The notes below the pieces were generated by a model. The model saw only the letters and a list, made by a program, of their open reading frames with translations. It was not told the DNA's origin and searched no databases. A stretch of 64,000 nucleotides of DNA from Candidatus Melainabacteria bacterium (GTDB lineage Bacteria; Cyanobacteriota; Vampirovibrionia; Obscuribacterales; Obscuribacteraceae), in NCBI GenBank assembly GCA_003242885.1, contig QKMZ01000001.1, positions 1-64,000 of the forward strand, read 5' to 3'. Below, piece after piece: positions 18,148 through 27,458 of the stretch. Within the stretch, counting starts at the first letter, position 1; the number at the start of each line of letters is the position of its first letter. The translations under genes and the position numbers were made by a program.

Positions 18148-18639
18148 TTAATAATTGAAAGTCTTCGCCAGCGAGTTCCAGGCGCGGTCGTACCAGTGCT
18201 CTTCCCGTTCTTGCTGTGCTGCGTACGCGGCTTTCTTTTGGGCGACTTTGTCGTCAAATATGTCCTCTTGCTGGACTCCGAAATCCAGGACTCCATCTTC
18301 CTTGTCATGGGCTTTGGCCGCAGCTAATTTCGCATCGATAACTGCTTGCTCTTCTTTCTTTTGAATAATCGCTTGTTCTTCCTTTTTCGCAATAATCGCT
18401 TGTTCTTCCTTTTGTTGAACTATGGCAGCGTCTTGTTTTTCTTTGACTGCTGACCCTGCTAGAAGATGACCTTCGTCATCGGTGAGCTGCATGTTGCCGA
18501 GTTGTTGGCTTGCTGTGTCAGTCGCATTCATTTTTTTCAAGTAGACGGCTCTAGACTCTTCAGGAGTCATGGCGCTGAAACTGGCTGAATCTTCTTTTGC
18601 TAGAACATTTTTCTTTTCAATAATTTCGAGATTGTTCAT
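18148..18639 (-). CDS. Coiled-coil protein with KEEQAII repeats
   Basis: About 163 residues; the start at 18639 (MNNLEIIEKK) has AAGGAG six bases upstream. No known domain. The middle (about 85-120) is a charged helix with three 9-residue repeats of the form KEEQAIIxK, encoded by 27-base DNA repeats near 18345-18425. The C-terminus has an aromatic helix (HWYDRAWNSL). There is no signal peptide, so it is cytoplasmic. Its place between a histidine kinase and two response regulators suggests an accessory role in that signalling system, which is inference only. Confidence 0.75.
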   Translation of the reverse strand: MNNLEIIEKKNVLAKEDSASFSAMTPEESRAVYLKKMNATDTASQQLGNMQLTDDEGHLLAGSAVKEKQDAAIVQQKEEQAIIAKKEEQAIIQKKEEQAVIDAKLAAAKAHDKEDGVLDFGVQQEDIFDDKVAQKKAAYAAQQEREEHWYDRAWNSLAKTFNY

Positions 18640-18745
18640 GAAGGCTCCTTCTGCCAGGCAACGCAATAAGCAGGCTGAATGCTTATTGCATTGCCGACAG
18701 TTAGTAAATTGGAAGGGGGCGGGTGGGTTGCCTTGTGCTTACAAA

Positions 18746-20290
18746 TTACGCAGAGTTTGGGAAATTTTCCGGGAGTGCCTTAGGGCTGGGCGCCAGTGGA
18801 GTTTTCTCGTCTTGCCGGGGAATCCAAAACCAAAACTTGCTACCCTTTCCGGTTTCGCTTTCGACTCCAATTCGTCCACCGTGCGCTTCTACAAAGACCT
18901 TGGCGATAGAAAGCCCCAGTCCTGAGCCTTTCTTTTTTCGGGAGTCATCTTTTTCCACCTGGTGAAAGCGATCGAAGATTTTCTTTCTTTGTTCTTTCGG
19001 CACGCCGCGCCCTTCATCTATTACTTCGAAATCGACCTTATGTCCTTCAGGTCTTGCAATCACAGTTATAGTGCTGTCCGCTGGCGAAAATTTGATGGCA
19101 TTGGTCACCAGGTTGGTGATTACCCGCAAAATCCTGATGCGGTCACCGTACACCTTATCTGCCGAGCACTCGATTTTGATTTCGATTCCGGCTCGATCTG
19201 CCATTGCTTCCACGACATCGGCGACCTCGTCCAGCATGTCGCGAATGTCAAACTCTTCCATTTGCAGCTTGATGCCCTGACTTTCTGCTGTTTCAAGATC
19301 GAGCAAATCAGTAATTAGATTCATTAACATATTAATGCTGCGTTCTGCACTGTTGAGCGTGGGCATTGCTTCGTCCGGTAATTCGCATACAATGCCGGAT
19401 GCTAAAGAATCGATTGCGAGCACGAGCGAGGAAAGGGGCGTGCGCATGTCGTGCGTAATCATATGGAAAAAGTCTTGCTTCAACTGCTGCAGCTTTTCTT
19501 TTTCGACTTCTGCACCTTCGACGTACTCAGCCATTTCGTGGAAGATTCGGTCGAGCTGCGCGAGTTCGTCGTTGCGCGACGTTGGAGGCAGCAGCGGTTC
19601 TTTGCGTGCGAAACGCAAAGTGTTTTCCATTAGATGGCTGATGCCGCTGTGTATGCCGCGAATGAAGTAAGTAAAAAGCAATGCTGCCAATAGAATGCTG
19701 ATGATGACGCCTGATATGGTGACAATCGTAATCATGTTGCGCGCTTCGCTGATGGCTTGTTTTTCTTGCTCTGCACGCCGTTGCCAGGGTTCTCTAAATG
19801 CGACCATGTCGTCGCCTAGATACTTGATCATCATTTGTAAGTGATGAAACTGCTCAAGATTGCCGCGCAGACCCGCTATGCCGCCTTCCGATAGTGTGGG
19901 GTTTTCGAAGTTTTGGCAGAGGTTGAGAAGGGCATTGGCGCGGGTGCGCATGCGAAGTAGTTTGGGAAGATGCGAGGGATCGTCTTTCTCTAGAAGCTTA
20001 GCCAGTGCGTGGTGTTCTACGTCTATTTTGCTGACGTGAAACCGGGTATGCAAATCTTTGTTCGGAAAAACTCTCGTGCCGAAATAACCTACGGTTAGAT
20101 CCATCACTGCAAGCCACATTTCATTGGTGTGCATGATGATTTCGTTGGTGTGAATTTGCGTTTGCAGTTTTTTCTCGTAATCTTGTTGCAAGACGAAAAG
20201 AGTGCCTGCGAAGGCGAGTTCAAACAAGAGCGGCACAGAAATCAGAATGAGACCGCTAGTAAAAATTGTTGGTCTCAAGCTCAATTTCAT
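18746..20290 (-). CDS. Membrane sensor histidine kinase
   Basis: About 514 residues from the ATG at 20290 (MKLSLRPT); the frame extends to a TTG at 20344 and neither start has a good ribosome site. A first membrane helix (about 10-34), an extracytoplasmic helical sensor of about 150 residues, a second helix (about 187-211), a HAMP-like linker, then HisKA with the phospho-accepting His in FHMITHDMRTP (about residue 280). The ATPase domain shows N box NLVTNAIKFSP, G1 DEGRGVP and G2 GSGLGLSIAK. The sensor resembles four-helix CHASE3-like sensors but carries no clear ligand signature. Regulators lie downstream in the same direction. Confidence 0.9.
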   Translation of the reverse strand: MKLSLRPTIFTSGLILISVPLLFELAFAGTLFVLQQDYEKKLQTQIHTNEIIMHTNEMWLAVMDLTVGYFGTRVFPNKDLHTRFHVSKIDVEHHALAKLLEKDDPSHLPKLLRMRTRANALLNLCQNFENPTLSEGGIAGLRGNLEQFHHLQMMIKYLGDDMVAFREPWQRRAEQEKQAISEARNMITIVTISGVIISILLAALLFTYFIRGIHSGISHLMENTLRFARKEPLLPPTSRNDELAQLDRIFHEMAEYVEGAEVEKEKLQQLKQDFFHMITHDMRTPLSSLVLAIDSLASGIVCELPDEAMPTLNSAERSINMLMNLITDLLDLETAESQGIKLQMEEFDIRDMLDEVADVVEAMADRAGIEIKIECSADKVYGDRIRILRVITNLVTNAIKFSPADSTITVIARPEGHKVDFEVIDEGRGVPKEQRKKIFDRFHQVEKDDSRKKKGSGLGLSIAKVFVEAHGGRIGVESETGKGSKFWFWIPRQDEKTPLAPSPKALPENFPNSA

Positions 20291-20472
20291 GTTGAGTAAA
20301 AATCCGGTGGTTGCCGCGCTGGGAATTCTTTTGAAATTTTTCAATCCTTTTGCGATTTTAGCTCAGCTTGCTAATGCTTTCTCCTCTGAGCAATTGAACT
20401 TTTTTTCCGCGGTTAACGTCTAAAAATAATGGATATAAGTTTTGTTAGGACGTTTTCCCTCGAGGACGGTTT

Positions 20473-20904
20473 ATGAAGGCACAAAAGTTATCCGTGCTGT
20501 GTGCGGTCTCATCTGCACTTTTGATTCTGGTGGAGGCGATGGCGTTTGGCGGAGCGGGAGCTGCATCTGCGCAGAACGCGCCACAGCCGATGGCTGGGAA
20601 TGCTGCTGGTAATTCTTCAGCTTTTGGAGATCAGGGCACTAGAAGAGGTGGGCGCCATAGAAAACACCGCAAACATCGCAGAGGGCATCACCGCGGGCGG
20701 CATCAAGGGCGGGGGCAGCGCAGAGGCGCACAGGACGGCGCTTGGCAGAATCAGAATCCGTGGGGCAATTCTCAGAGCGGGATGGGCGCAGGACAAGGAG
20801 AGGGAAGGCGTCATCGTCGGCACCGCGGCGGCCGCAGGCGGCAAGCAATGCAGATGAATGGCGGCGGGCAAAATATTCAGCCTGGAGGACAGTTTGTCCG
20901 GTAA
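20473..20904 (+). CDS. Secreted Arg/His/Gly-rich basic protein
   Basis: A 143-residue protein with a signal peptide ending near GAASAQN. The mature part is extremely basic and low in complexity, with stretches such as GGRHRKHRKHRRGHHRGRHQ and a second RRHRRHRGGRRR cluster, then a Gly/Gln-rich end. Nothing like a folded domain is visible. Such sequences may bind nucleic acid, phosphate polymers or acidic surface polymers (inference). GAGG lies upstream of the ATG. Confidence 0.7.
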   Translation: MKAQKLSVLCAVSSALLILVEAMAFGGAGAASAQNAPQPMAGNAAGNSSAFGDQGTRRGGRHRKHRKHRRGHHRGRHQGRGQRRGAQDGAWQNQNPWGNSQSGMGAGQGEGRRHRRHRGGRRRQAMQMNGGGQNIQPGGQFVR

Positions 20905-20937
20905 GTTTGCTGGCGAAGCGCTAAACTCTTGGGTTAT

Positions 20938-21849
20938 ATGGGCATCTCAAAAATCGCACTTAACATAAGACCGGTGCTTTCTGGCTTTAGTATTGCGATG
21001 GCAGTTTGCGTCTTGCTGCCTGGGCTAGCGCAACCGCAGCCCGTTTCGTGGCCGAAAAAGGACTCTCCATTTGCACCTAGGCAGATGCCTGGCGCTCCTT
21101 ATGGCTCACCTAGAGAGGAAGAGGATGTAGCGGAGCCTTCTTTGGATACGCCGGCTCCCGGCAAGCCCGTTTTCGAAAAGCCTGCACGAGCACCTGCTTC
21201 GGCGATAAAGCTTCAGGCGGGCATTTCCCATAGTGAAGCGCTCGCTCCTGTCCCTCGCACTCAGCGCCCAGGTAAGGTCTTCCGGGCAGAAGCGTCCCAT
21301 GGTCCTGGGATGCAGCGAGTCAAGCGCTTCAAAGTACCGGACTGGATGGCTGGAGTCTGGCAGCGTTCTGACGCGAGAGAACTCTCGAGAATTGAGCTTC
21401 CCAGTGGCAGGAAGCTGCCTCCTGTAGGCACTCAAGTCGCTCGGGTGAGAGATGTTTTTGGCAGTTATCGTGATGCCAACGGTCAGGTATGGCAAACTTT
21501 CAATCCGCTGAAAGCTGCCGGGCAGGTCGACCGCGGTGGTTCGATGGACTATCATCGAGTTCATGGTTACGACCTGGTAATCACTGGTCCGAGAAGTGTA
21601 GTCGTTGAAGTTCAAGCCACTCACACGATGGTGAGCAAGGCAAATCGCCGCATTGCAAAGGTTTATCAGGATGAAGAACTCAATAAATACTCGCTTCTTC
21701 CTGATGGTAGGCTGCTAACTGATAGTTCTGTCAAAGTCTTTGACATGAATGGAAAGCCCTTTTTGCTTACTAGAACTACATCTTCGGAAATTCGAGTGCC
21801 GCCAAAGAATTGGCCTCCGCGCCTGAATAGCGCGTCGCCGAGGCATTAG
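20938..21849 (+). CDS. Secreted protein of unknown function
   Basis: About 303 residues from the ATG at 20938 (MGISKIAL); a TTG at 20929 is possible. A signal peptide ends near GLAQPQP. A Pro/Ala-rich linker (about 30-105) leads to a domain with WMAGVWQRSDARELSRIELP and later LVITGPRSVVVEVQATHTMV and YSLLPDGRLLTDSSVKVFD. These look like beta strands of a lipocalin-like or jelly-roll fold, but I do not recognise a family. It lies between secreted-protein genes. Confidence 0.7.
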   Translation: MGISKIALNIRPVLSGFSIAMAVCVLLPGLAQPQPVSWPKKDSPFAPRQMPGAPYGSPREEEDVAEPSLDTPAPGKPVFEKPARAPASAIKLQAGISHSEALAPVPRTQRPGKVFRAEASHGPGMQRVKRFKVPDWMAGVWQRSDARELSRIELPSGRKLPPVGTQVARVRDVFGSYRDANGQVWQTFNPLKAAGQVDRGGSMDYHRVHGYDLVITGPRSVVVEVQATHTMVSKANRRIAKVYQDEELNKYSLLPDGRLLTDSSVKVFDMNGKPFLLTRTTSSEIRVPPKNWPPRLNSASPRH

Positions 21850-22044
21850 CACTTAACAAAAGTGTCCAAAAGCCAAATTTGTTTGCCCTTAAAGAATAAG
21901 GATCACCCGTAAGGGGTAATAATAGAAATGAAGCTGCTCGTCCCTCGAGTGTCTGTTCACGCGCCTGCCATCCCGGAACGTGATGAAACCAAGACCGCAA
22001 ACTATGCAGACTGATCGGAATCTCTTATAGGAAAGATCCTGACC

Positions 22045-25000
22045 GTGGACTTTTTCAAATCCAAACAAACCCTTCACCGTTATCCGACAGACTTCCTCAT
22101 TGGCGATTTGCTAGTGAAGGCTGGAGTTATCAGCCAGAGCAAGCTCGATGAAGCGATAAAGCTCTCGGGTGCCAAGCACTTGCAACTCGGTCAGATGTTG
22201 ATTATGAGCGGTGCTATCAATGCCTCACAGCTGCAGGCCGCTGTCGACGCTCAATCTCTGGTCAGAGACCGCACCATCGATCTCAATGAAGCACTCAAGG
22301 TTTTAAAGCAAGCTTGCAAATCTGGGCAATCGATTGCTGATGTAATTTCCTCTGGGTCCACCAGAGCGGCATCCGGACCCACTAACAAGCTTGGCGAAGT
22401 GCTGCTGGAAGCCGGACTGATTAACTCCGATCAATTTTCGAAAGCAATGCAGCGCAGCCTGGCAACGGGCTTGCCGCTCGGTCGTATCCTGGTTCTAAAC
22501 AACACTTTGGCAGATGCGATCCTCAGCATGGCACTTGATTTGCAAGTGCGCGTGCGCGACGACATGCTTACTCGCGAGGAGGCGCTTGACGCTTTGCGCA
22601 GCGCCGCTGGTATTGAAGGCGATGAAATGCCCGATCCCAATCGTGTCGCCCAGGCTCAAGCAGCTTTAAAGGCTCCCCGCAAACACGGGGTGCGCATTGG
22701 TGAAATGTTTGTTCGCGCTGGATTGCTCACCGAAACAGATGTTATGAACGCCTTGGAAACAGGTTTGGCTACCGATCAACTTATCGGACAAGTTTTGGTC
22801 GGGCAAGGATTTATTACTGATCAAATTCTTGAAGCCGCCCTAGGACTGCAGAAGATGGTCGATGGCAATCATGTGGACGTGGATAAGGCGATTGATACGC
22901 TTTCTAAGATCCAAAGCCAGGGCATTACCTATGACGAAGCAGTCGAGTCCTTGCATGTTGAAGAAACGACGACCACAGAAACGATCAGTTTCGATCACAT
23001 GCTGGTGCTTGCTCGTGTAATGACCGAAAACGAAATCCATGAAGCTGTTGCGCACGCGATGGAAGATCCGAAGATTGTCGGTCAGATTTTGCTTATGACC
23101 GGTCACCTTGATAAGAGCACCGTTAAAGCTGCACTCAGAGCGCATTTTCTGTTGCAGAAAGGGGTAATTTCGCAGGACGACGCTGTAGTTGGACTGGACT
23201 ACACCATGCATAGCTCCAACAAGCTGTCTTTTGATGGCGCGCTTCAGGAGCTGGGCTGGGACATTTCTACTCTGCCAAAAGATGAGGTTGATCCAGAAAC
23301 TCGCGCGATGGAAGAAGCGCGTAAAGAATTTGGTGTCTCTAGTGATGATGAACTTACCAAATTCGTCGATAGAGCCAAACATGATTCTTCATCAGAAACA
23401 GGAGAGTCCGAGCCTGTTGTCGCACCGGAAAAAGCAGAAGAGAAAGAAGAATTTTCGCACGCGACGGCAGACGAGCTGCAGGTAATTTCCGGGACTTACC
23501 AGAAAGTGGAAGGTCCAGCGGAAGTCACCGCTAAAGCGGAAGAAGACAGTTGGGACGTGCCGGACGATGAAGTCATCAATAAAGCAGAGGAGACTGAGGA
23601 AGCACCCAAACGGTCGCTTTCCGGATTGCTGTCTCATGAGGATCTAAAACCGCTAGATGCTGACGAAGTGATTACGGCGCAAACGAAATCTGAATCCGCT
23701 CCACCCAAGTTAGGCGGCAAGTTCGCTAATTTGCTGGGAGGGGACGAACCACCAGCGAAGAAATCTAGTGCAGCTGCTGCCGATAAGGAAAAGGCTGAAG
23801 CCGAAAAAGCGAAGGCTGAGAAAGAGGTGGCTGATAAAGCTGCGTCTGACCGTGCTGCAGCCGAAGCGCTTGCAGAAGAAATTCGAGCTGCTGAGAAGTT
23901 AGCTTCTGATAAGAGAGCGGCGGAAAAAGCCGCTGCTGATAAAGCTGCAGAAGAGAAGGCTGCTGCTGAAAAAGCAGCTGCCGAAAAGGCTGCTGCCGAA
24001 AAACTTGCTTCTGAGAAAGCGGCCGAAGAAAAGGCTGCGGCGGAGAAACTTGCCGCCGAGAAAGCGGCCGAAGAAAAGGCTGCTGCGGAGAAACTTGCCG
24101 CCGAGAAAGCGGCAGAAGAGAAAGCTACGGCGGAGAAGCTTGCTGCCGAAAAAGCTGCTGCCGAAAAAGCTGCGGCGGAAAAAGCTGCGGCGGAAAAAGC
24201 TGCGGCGGAAAAAGCTGCTGCGGAGAAGACAGCTGCCGAAAAGTCCGCGTCATCAGTGCCTTCCCCCGTGTCTGCACCGGCAGCCGGCGGACTCAAAAAG
24301 GTGGGTGCGTTCCAAAGTCTTTTGTCCGAAGAACCTGCAAAGAAAGCAGATTCGCCTGCCTCCGCGCCCGCAGCTCCAGCTGCAGCCTCGCCCGCTGCCC
24401 CGGTTGCAGCACCTGCACCATCACCGGCTGCGACAACAGGTGCTCCCGTCGCTGCTCCCATAGCTGCGTCCGCCGCACCCGCCGCGATACCGTCAGGAGC
24501 TGCAACTCCGGCAACGCCGAATGTCGCAGCAGCATTATCTGCTCTGACTAGAGCACACCCACCTACTTCAGGTGCACACCCTCAACAAACAATTGCTCCT
24601 GCAGCGGCGGCACCACCTGCGGTGGCTCGTCCGGCAGCTCCTGCTGGCGCTCCAGCATCAGGTGCCACACTTGCTCAACCCGCAGCTCGCCCGGGAATTC
24701 CTGCACCGGTTGCGGCTCCAGGTGTCGCCAAACCTCCAGCTCCATTGTCAGCACCTGCTGCAGTACGTCCTCCGGCACAACCGGCTCCCGGCGTGGCTAC
24801 CGCACCCGCAGCACATGCCGGCGGAGCAAATGGTAGCGGGCAACCGCCTGCGGCGCCTCGAGTGACACCACCCAACGGGGCATCACAAACTGCGGCTCCA
24901 GCTGCAGCGATAGCACCTTCGTCGGCCGCCGCGACGGGGCAAGCATCCGCATTAAAGTCGGAGGATGATGTGAAAGGCGCACTCAGTGGCGCCTACGCAA

Positions 25001-25485
25001 GGCTTGCGGAGAGTTACTACGACCAGGGCAACTATGCAGAAGCTCTTGGTTTGTACGAGAAAATTCTCGCTGTGCGCGAGCAGGAATTGGGTGAGAGCGA
25101 TCCGGAATTGATTTCCGATCTTGCCAATGTCGTGCGTGTTTTGTGCGTACAAAACCGCTTCGACAGTGCCGAGAGCTACGTTCGACGCATTATCGGGATT
25201 CTCGAGATGACTCAACCGGACGACGTGCAAAAACTTGCTGATGCGCTCAACACACTGGCTCAAATCTACTTCCAGCAGGACAAGTTTGATCAATGTCTGC
25301 CGGTTTTGGATCGTTCTGTCAAACTCAAGCAGCAAGTTCTTGGCGAAGATCACGTCGACATGGCTGATTGCTACCGCGACTACTCACGTTTGTTGAGAAA
25401 ACTCAATCGTAAGGAAGAAGCAGAGCAGTATTACAGCAAAGCCAAAACGGTCTTGGGCAAAGCTCCAAAGCAAGCTGTAGTTTAG
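22045..25485 (+). CDS. Large MshEN-repeat / low-complexity / TPR protein
   Basis: A 1146-residue protein without signal peptide, starting at a GTG with AGGAAAG upstream. Residues about 15-390 hold four repeats of roughly 95 residues of the MshEN/GspE-N-terminal type (for example [20 protein letters not shown]...[11 protein letters not shown]), known in type II/IV secretion ATPases and c-di-GMP binding proteins; the ATPase domain is absent. About 565-735 is a helix-forming array of Ala-Glu-Lys repeats ([10 protein letters not shown]), and about 740-965 a flexible Pro/Ala-rich stretch. About 975-1140 is a TPR array of the kinesin-light-chain type. A scaffold linking a signalling input to a binding array is a reasonable inference. 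Confidence 0.85.
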   Translation: MDFFKSKQTLHRYPTDFLIGDLLVKAGVISQSKLDEAIKLSGAKHLQLGQMLIMSGAINASQLQAAVDAQSLVRDRTIDLNEALKVLKQACKSGQSIADVISSGSTRAASGPTNKLGEVLLEAGLINSDQFSKAMQRSLATGLPLGRILVLNNTLADAILSMALDLQVRVRDDMLTREEALDALRSAAGIEGDEMPDPNRVAQAQAALKAPRKHGVRIGEMFVRAGLLTETDVMNALETGLATDQLIGQVLVGQGFITDQILEAALGLQKMVDGNHVDVDKAIDTLSKIQSQGITYDEAVESLHVEETTTTETISFDHMLVLARVMTENEIHEAVAHAMEDPKIVGQILLMTGHLDKSTVKAALRAHFLLQKGVISQDDAVVGLDYTMHSSNKLSFDGALQELGWDISTLPKDEVDPETRAMEEARKEFGVSSDDELTKFVDRAKHDSSSETGESEPVVAPEKAEEKEEFSHATADELQVISGTYQKVEGPAEVTAKAEEDSWDVPDDEVINKAEETEEAPKRSLSGLLSHEDLKPLDADEVITAQTKSESAPPKLGGKFANLLGGDEPPAKKSSAAAADKEKAEAEKAKAEKEVADKAASDRAAAEALAEEIRAAEKLASDKRAAEKAAADKAAEEKAAAEKAAAEKAAAEKLASEKAAEEKAAAEKLAAEKAAEEKAAAEKLAAEKAAEEKATAEKLAAEKAAAEKAAAEKAAAEKAAAEKAAAEKTAAEKSASSVPSPVSAPAAGGLKKVGAFQSLLSEEPAKKADSPASAPAAPAAASPAAPVAAPAPSPAATTGAPVAAPIAASAAPAAIPSGAATPATPNVAAALSALTRAHPPTSGAHPQQTIAPAAAAPPAVARPAAPAGAPASGATLAQPAARPGIPAPVAAPGVAKPPAPLSAPAAVRPPAQPAPGVATAPAAHAGGANGSGQPPAAPRVTPPNGASQTAAPAAAIAPSSAAATGQASALKSEDDVKGALSGAYARLAESYYDQGNYAEALGLYEKILAVREQELGESDPELISDLANVVRVLCVQNRFDSAESYVRRIIGILEMTQPDDVQKLADALNTLAQIYFQQDKFDQCLPVLDRSVKLKQQVLGEDHVDMADCYRDYSRLLRKLNRKEEAEQYYSKAKTVLGKAPKQAVV

Positions 25486-25492
25486 CTTTTGC

Positions 25493-26026
25493 TTAGAAAT
25501 TGCCGTTGGCAAGCATTCGTGCAATTTGCTTGGGGTTCATTTTCTTCGGTTTTTTGCCGAAATTTTGGCCATAAAAATAGTTGGGATTATTTCCCCAACC
25601 ATTGTTAAAGCCTGAATTTAGAGCTGCATTGAAATTGCGATTCCAATTATTGCCATTCCAATTGTTGTTGCAGCCATTATTCCAGCCAGCGTTCAGATTG
25701 TTGTTCCAGTTGTTGTTCCAACTATTTCCCCAACTGTTTCCCCAGTTATTTCCGGGACCACAATTGTTCCAGCCACTGTTCCAGCGGTTATTGCGGCGAT
25801 GGTGATTCCAGTTTCGGTTGCCGTTTCTCCCGCAGTTATTGTTCCAATACCCGTTGCCGTTTCCGCGACCTTTGTACCAACCGCGGTGGTTCCCGTTATT
25901 GCCTCGGTTTCCATTGCATCCTGAGTTTCCATGGCCACCCCATCCGTGATGACCTTTAGCTTCAGCGGCTTGTCCAGCAAATGCCAGTGAGATTAGTGCC
26001 GCGAGCAAGATTGAAGAAACCTTCAT
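25493..26026 (-). CDS. Secreted Asn/Gly/Trp-rich protein
   Basis: A 177-residue protein with a signal peptide ending AGQAAEAK and a mature part dominated by Asn, Gly and Trp (NNWGNSWGNSWNNNWNNN and similar), ending in a basic helix (KKPKKMNPKQIARML). GAGGAG lies at good distance from the ATG. No fold is recognised; such sequences can form sticky extracellular matrix or metal-binding material (inference). It converges with the MshEN/TPR gene with only seven bases between stops. It shares its signal peptide and composition with the protein at 26208-26489. Confidence 0.75.
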   Translation of the reverse strand: MKVSSILLAALISLAFAGQAAEAKGHHGWGGHGNSGCNGNRGNNGNHRGWYKGRGNGNGYWNNNCGRNGNRNWNHHRRNNRWNSGWNNCGPGNNWGNSWGNSWNNNWNNNLNAGWNNGCNNNWNGNNWNRNFNAALNSGFNNGWGNNPNYFYGQNFGKKPKKMNPKQIARMLANGNF

Positions 26027-26124
26027 AATGAGCTCCTCATATTTCGCGTGACAAAATCCAGCGACGACTGTCCGAAAATTATGTTCCGGATTCTAATCAC
26101 TTGAGGACCATCGCTGAAAACTTA

Positions 26125-26164
26125 AGGCTGCAGACAGTTCCAGCCCACTGGAAGTCTGCAGCCT
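26125..26164 (-). terminator. Long hairpin after the small Asn-rich gene
   Basis: A perfect 11-bp stem (AGGCTGCAGAC / GTCTGCAGCCT) encloses a second 6-bp stem (TTCCAG / CTGGAA). It lies about 45 bases past the stop of the leftward gene at 26208. The leftward tail (TTAAGTTTTC) is only partly T-rich, so it may be a terminator or a processing/stability hairpin between the two related genes. Confidence 0.55.
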
Positions 26165-26207
26165 ATTCTTAACTGACTGTTTCGATTTATTTGATTTTGA
26201 TGGCTGA

Positions 26208-26489
26208 TTAATACCAGCGCGAATTCATCTGCCTATTTATTCTCTTTCGGTCTTGCCTGTCAAAACGACCGTTTCGGTTGGTATCCCAGCGATTGTTCCA
26301 GGCGTGATATCTATGGTTGTTTCGCCAGCCGTAATGATTACCCCTGTGCCAGCGATTCGAATTGTTGTTATTCCAATTATTATGTTGTCTATGGTGTCGC
26401 CAGCCATCGTTATCTCTCGCTTCAGCAGCTTGTCCCGCCAATGCGAAAATCATGACAGCGGCGAGAAATATCGATGCAAATTTCATCAT
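26208..26489 (-). CDS. Small secreted Asn/Trp/His-rich protein with EF-hand-like loop
   Basis: A 93-residue protein with a signal peptide ending AGQAAEAR, as in the paralogue at 25493. After an Asn/Trp/His-rich stretch comes DTNRNGRFDRQD, which fits the 12-residue EF-hand/dockerin calcium loop (D at 1, N at 3 and 5, G at 6, D at 9 and 12). GAGG precedes the first of two adjacent ATG codons. It is probably exported and calcium-binding, the latter by motif only. Confidence 0.75.
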   Translation of the reverse strand: MMKFASIFLAAVMIFALAGQAAEARDNDGWRHHRQHNNWNNNNSNRWHRGNHYGWRNNHRYHAWNNRWDTNRNGRFDRQDRKRINRQMNSRWY

Positions 26490-26872
26490 CTAATCCTCGT
26501 TTCTATGTCTGCATGGTCAGACCGCTCGACGACTTCTGAGTTCCCCGAATGACTGCGTAATCGAACATTTTGCGCAATCGGTGTTTTTTACATAAATGCT
26601 GTTCGCCTTTGCAATAAGTGATCTCTATATATTGTTTGAATTGTGGGGGACCTTGTTTTGAGCGTTGCTATAGCTGCCTATCATTTGACCAAACAAATTC
26701 AATCGAGCGGCGGATAATAAAGTGCGGTTTGAATTTTTTTTGCCGCCACTGGCTGTGGTGGCATGATTTTCTGCGATCATATGGTTGACGTAACGTCGGG
26801 AACATAGGTTAATGCCTTTGTGTCGTAGGGTTCATACATTTTTTTGAATGGTTGAGATTGAGGGAGGTTGTC
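26490..26872. other. Divergent intergenic region, no gene seen
   Basis: About 380 bases between divergent genes with AT-rich stretches near 26580-26740. Promoters for both secreted-protein genes are expected here. I could not assign a clear -35/-10 pair. Confidence 0.4.
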
Positions 26873-27361
26873 ATGATGAATTTGGTGTCGCAAAAGAAGG
26901 CACTGTCTGTGGTGGCGTTGACCGGCATAGTGTTTGCAATCGTCCCTGTGGCTCCTGCGCTCGCAGATACGACACTGCAAGGCGGCACTTCGAAGAGTAA
27001 ATATCAGCAAACGACTGGTCTGAAAGGTTACTTTCAACGGCATCCTAAGGTGAAAAGTGCAACAGTGGGTGCTGGAGTTGGAGCTGGTGTAGGTGCAGTC
27101 ACAGGGCTCATCTCCGGAAAGGGCACTATGCGCGGCGCGGCAATTGGTGCTGGCACCGGTGTTGGTGTTGGCTTGGTGAGAAGCACGCGTTCATTGGACA
27201 GCCATCCGGTTGTTAAAGACACTGCAACCGGCACATTGCTTGGCGCAGGATTAGGATTGGCGGCAAGCCGAGGACATGGCAAAGGCAAGAAAATTGCGGC
27301 TGCCACCGCAGTTGGTGCAGCGCTTGGTTTGGGCACCGGACTGCTAAAAGATAAGTTCTAA
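26873..27361 (+). CDS. Secreted glycine-zipper protein
   Basis: About 162 residues; the ATG at 26873 has GGGAGG five bases upstream. A signal peptide ends near APALAD. The mature protein has three Gly-zipper stretches with GxxxG spacing (ATVGAGVGAGVGAVTGLISG, AAIGAGTGVGVGLV, GTLLGAGLGLAAS), which form membrane-embedded or aggregating helices in outer-membrane proteins. A terminator follows, so it is a single-gene unit. Confidence 0.8.
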   Translation: MMNLVSQKKALSVVALTGIVFAIVPVAPALADTTLQGGTSKSKYQQTTGLKGYFQRHPKVKSATVGAGVGAGVGAVTGLISGKGTMRGAAIGAGTGVGVGLVRSTRSLDSHPVVKDTATGTLLGAGLGLAASRGHGKGKKIAAATAVGAALGLGTGLLKDKF

Positions 27362-27394
27362 CTATCAGCGACTCTAAAGCACAAGTCATCGAAG

Positions 27395-27414
27395 GGCGGG
27401 TAATACCGCCTTTT
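27395..27414 (+). terminator. Rho-independent terminator of the glycine-zipper gene
   Basis: Stem GGCGG / CCGCC with a GTAATA loop and TTTT directly after it, about 35 bases downstream of the stop codon at 27361. Confidence 0.75.
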
Positions 27415-27458
27415 GCATTGATATGCGAATGCATAAACGCATGAATAGTGAGTCTCGA

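Noticed and set aside
18345..18425. 27-base tandem repeats as a satellite or regulatory array
   Set aside because: They encode in-frame 9-residue KEEQAII repeats of the 18148-18639 protein.
23770..24240. Tandem GCC-GAA-AAA-type DNA repeats as a CRISPR-like array
   Set aside because: They keep one reading frame within the 22045-25485 gene and encode Ala/Glu/Lys helix repeats; no regular spacers exist.
23634..24461. Long minus-strand frame of Ala/Ser/Phe repeats
   Set aside because: It is the antisense shadow of the Ala-Glu-Lys coding repeats of the plus-strand gene.
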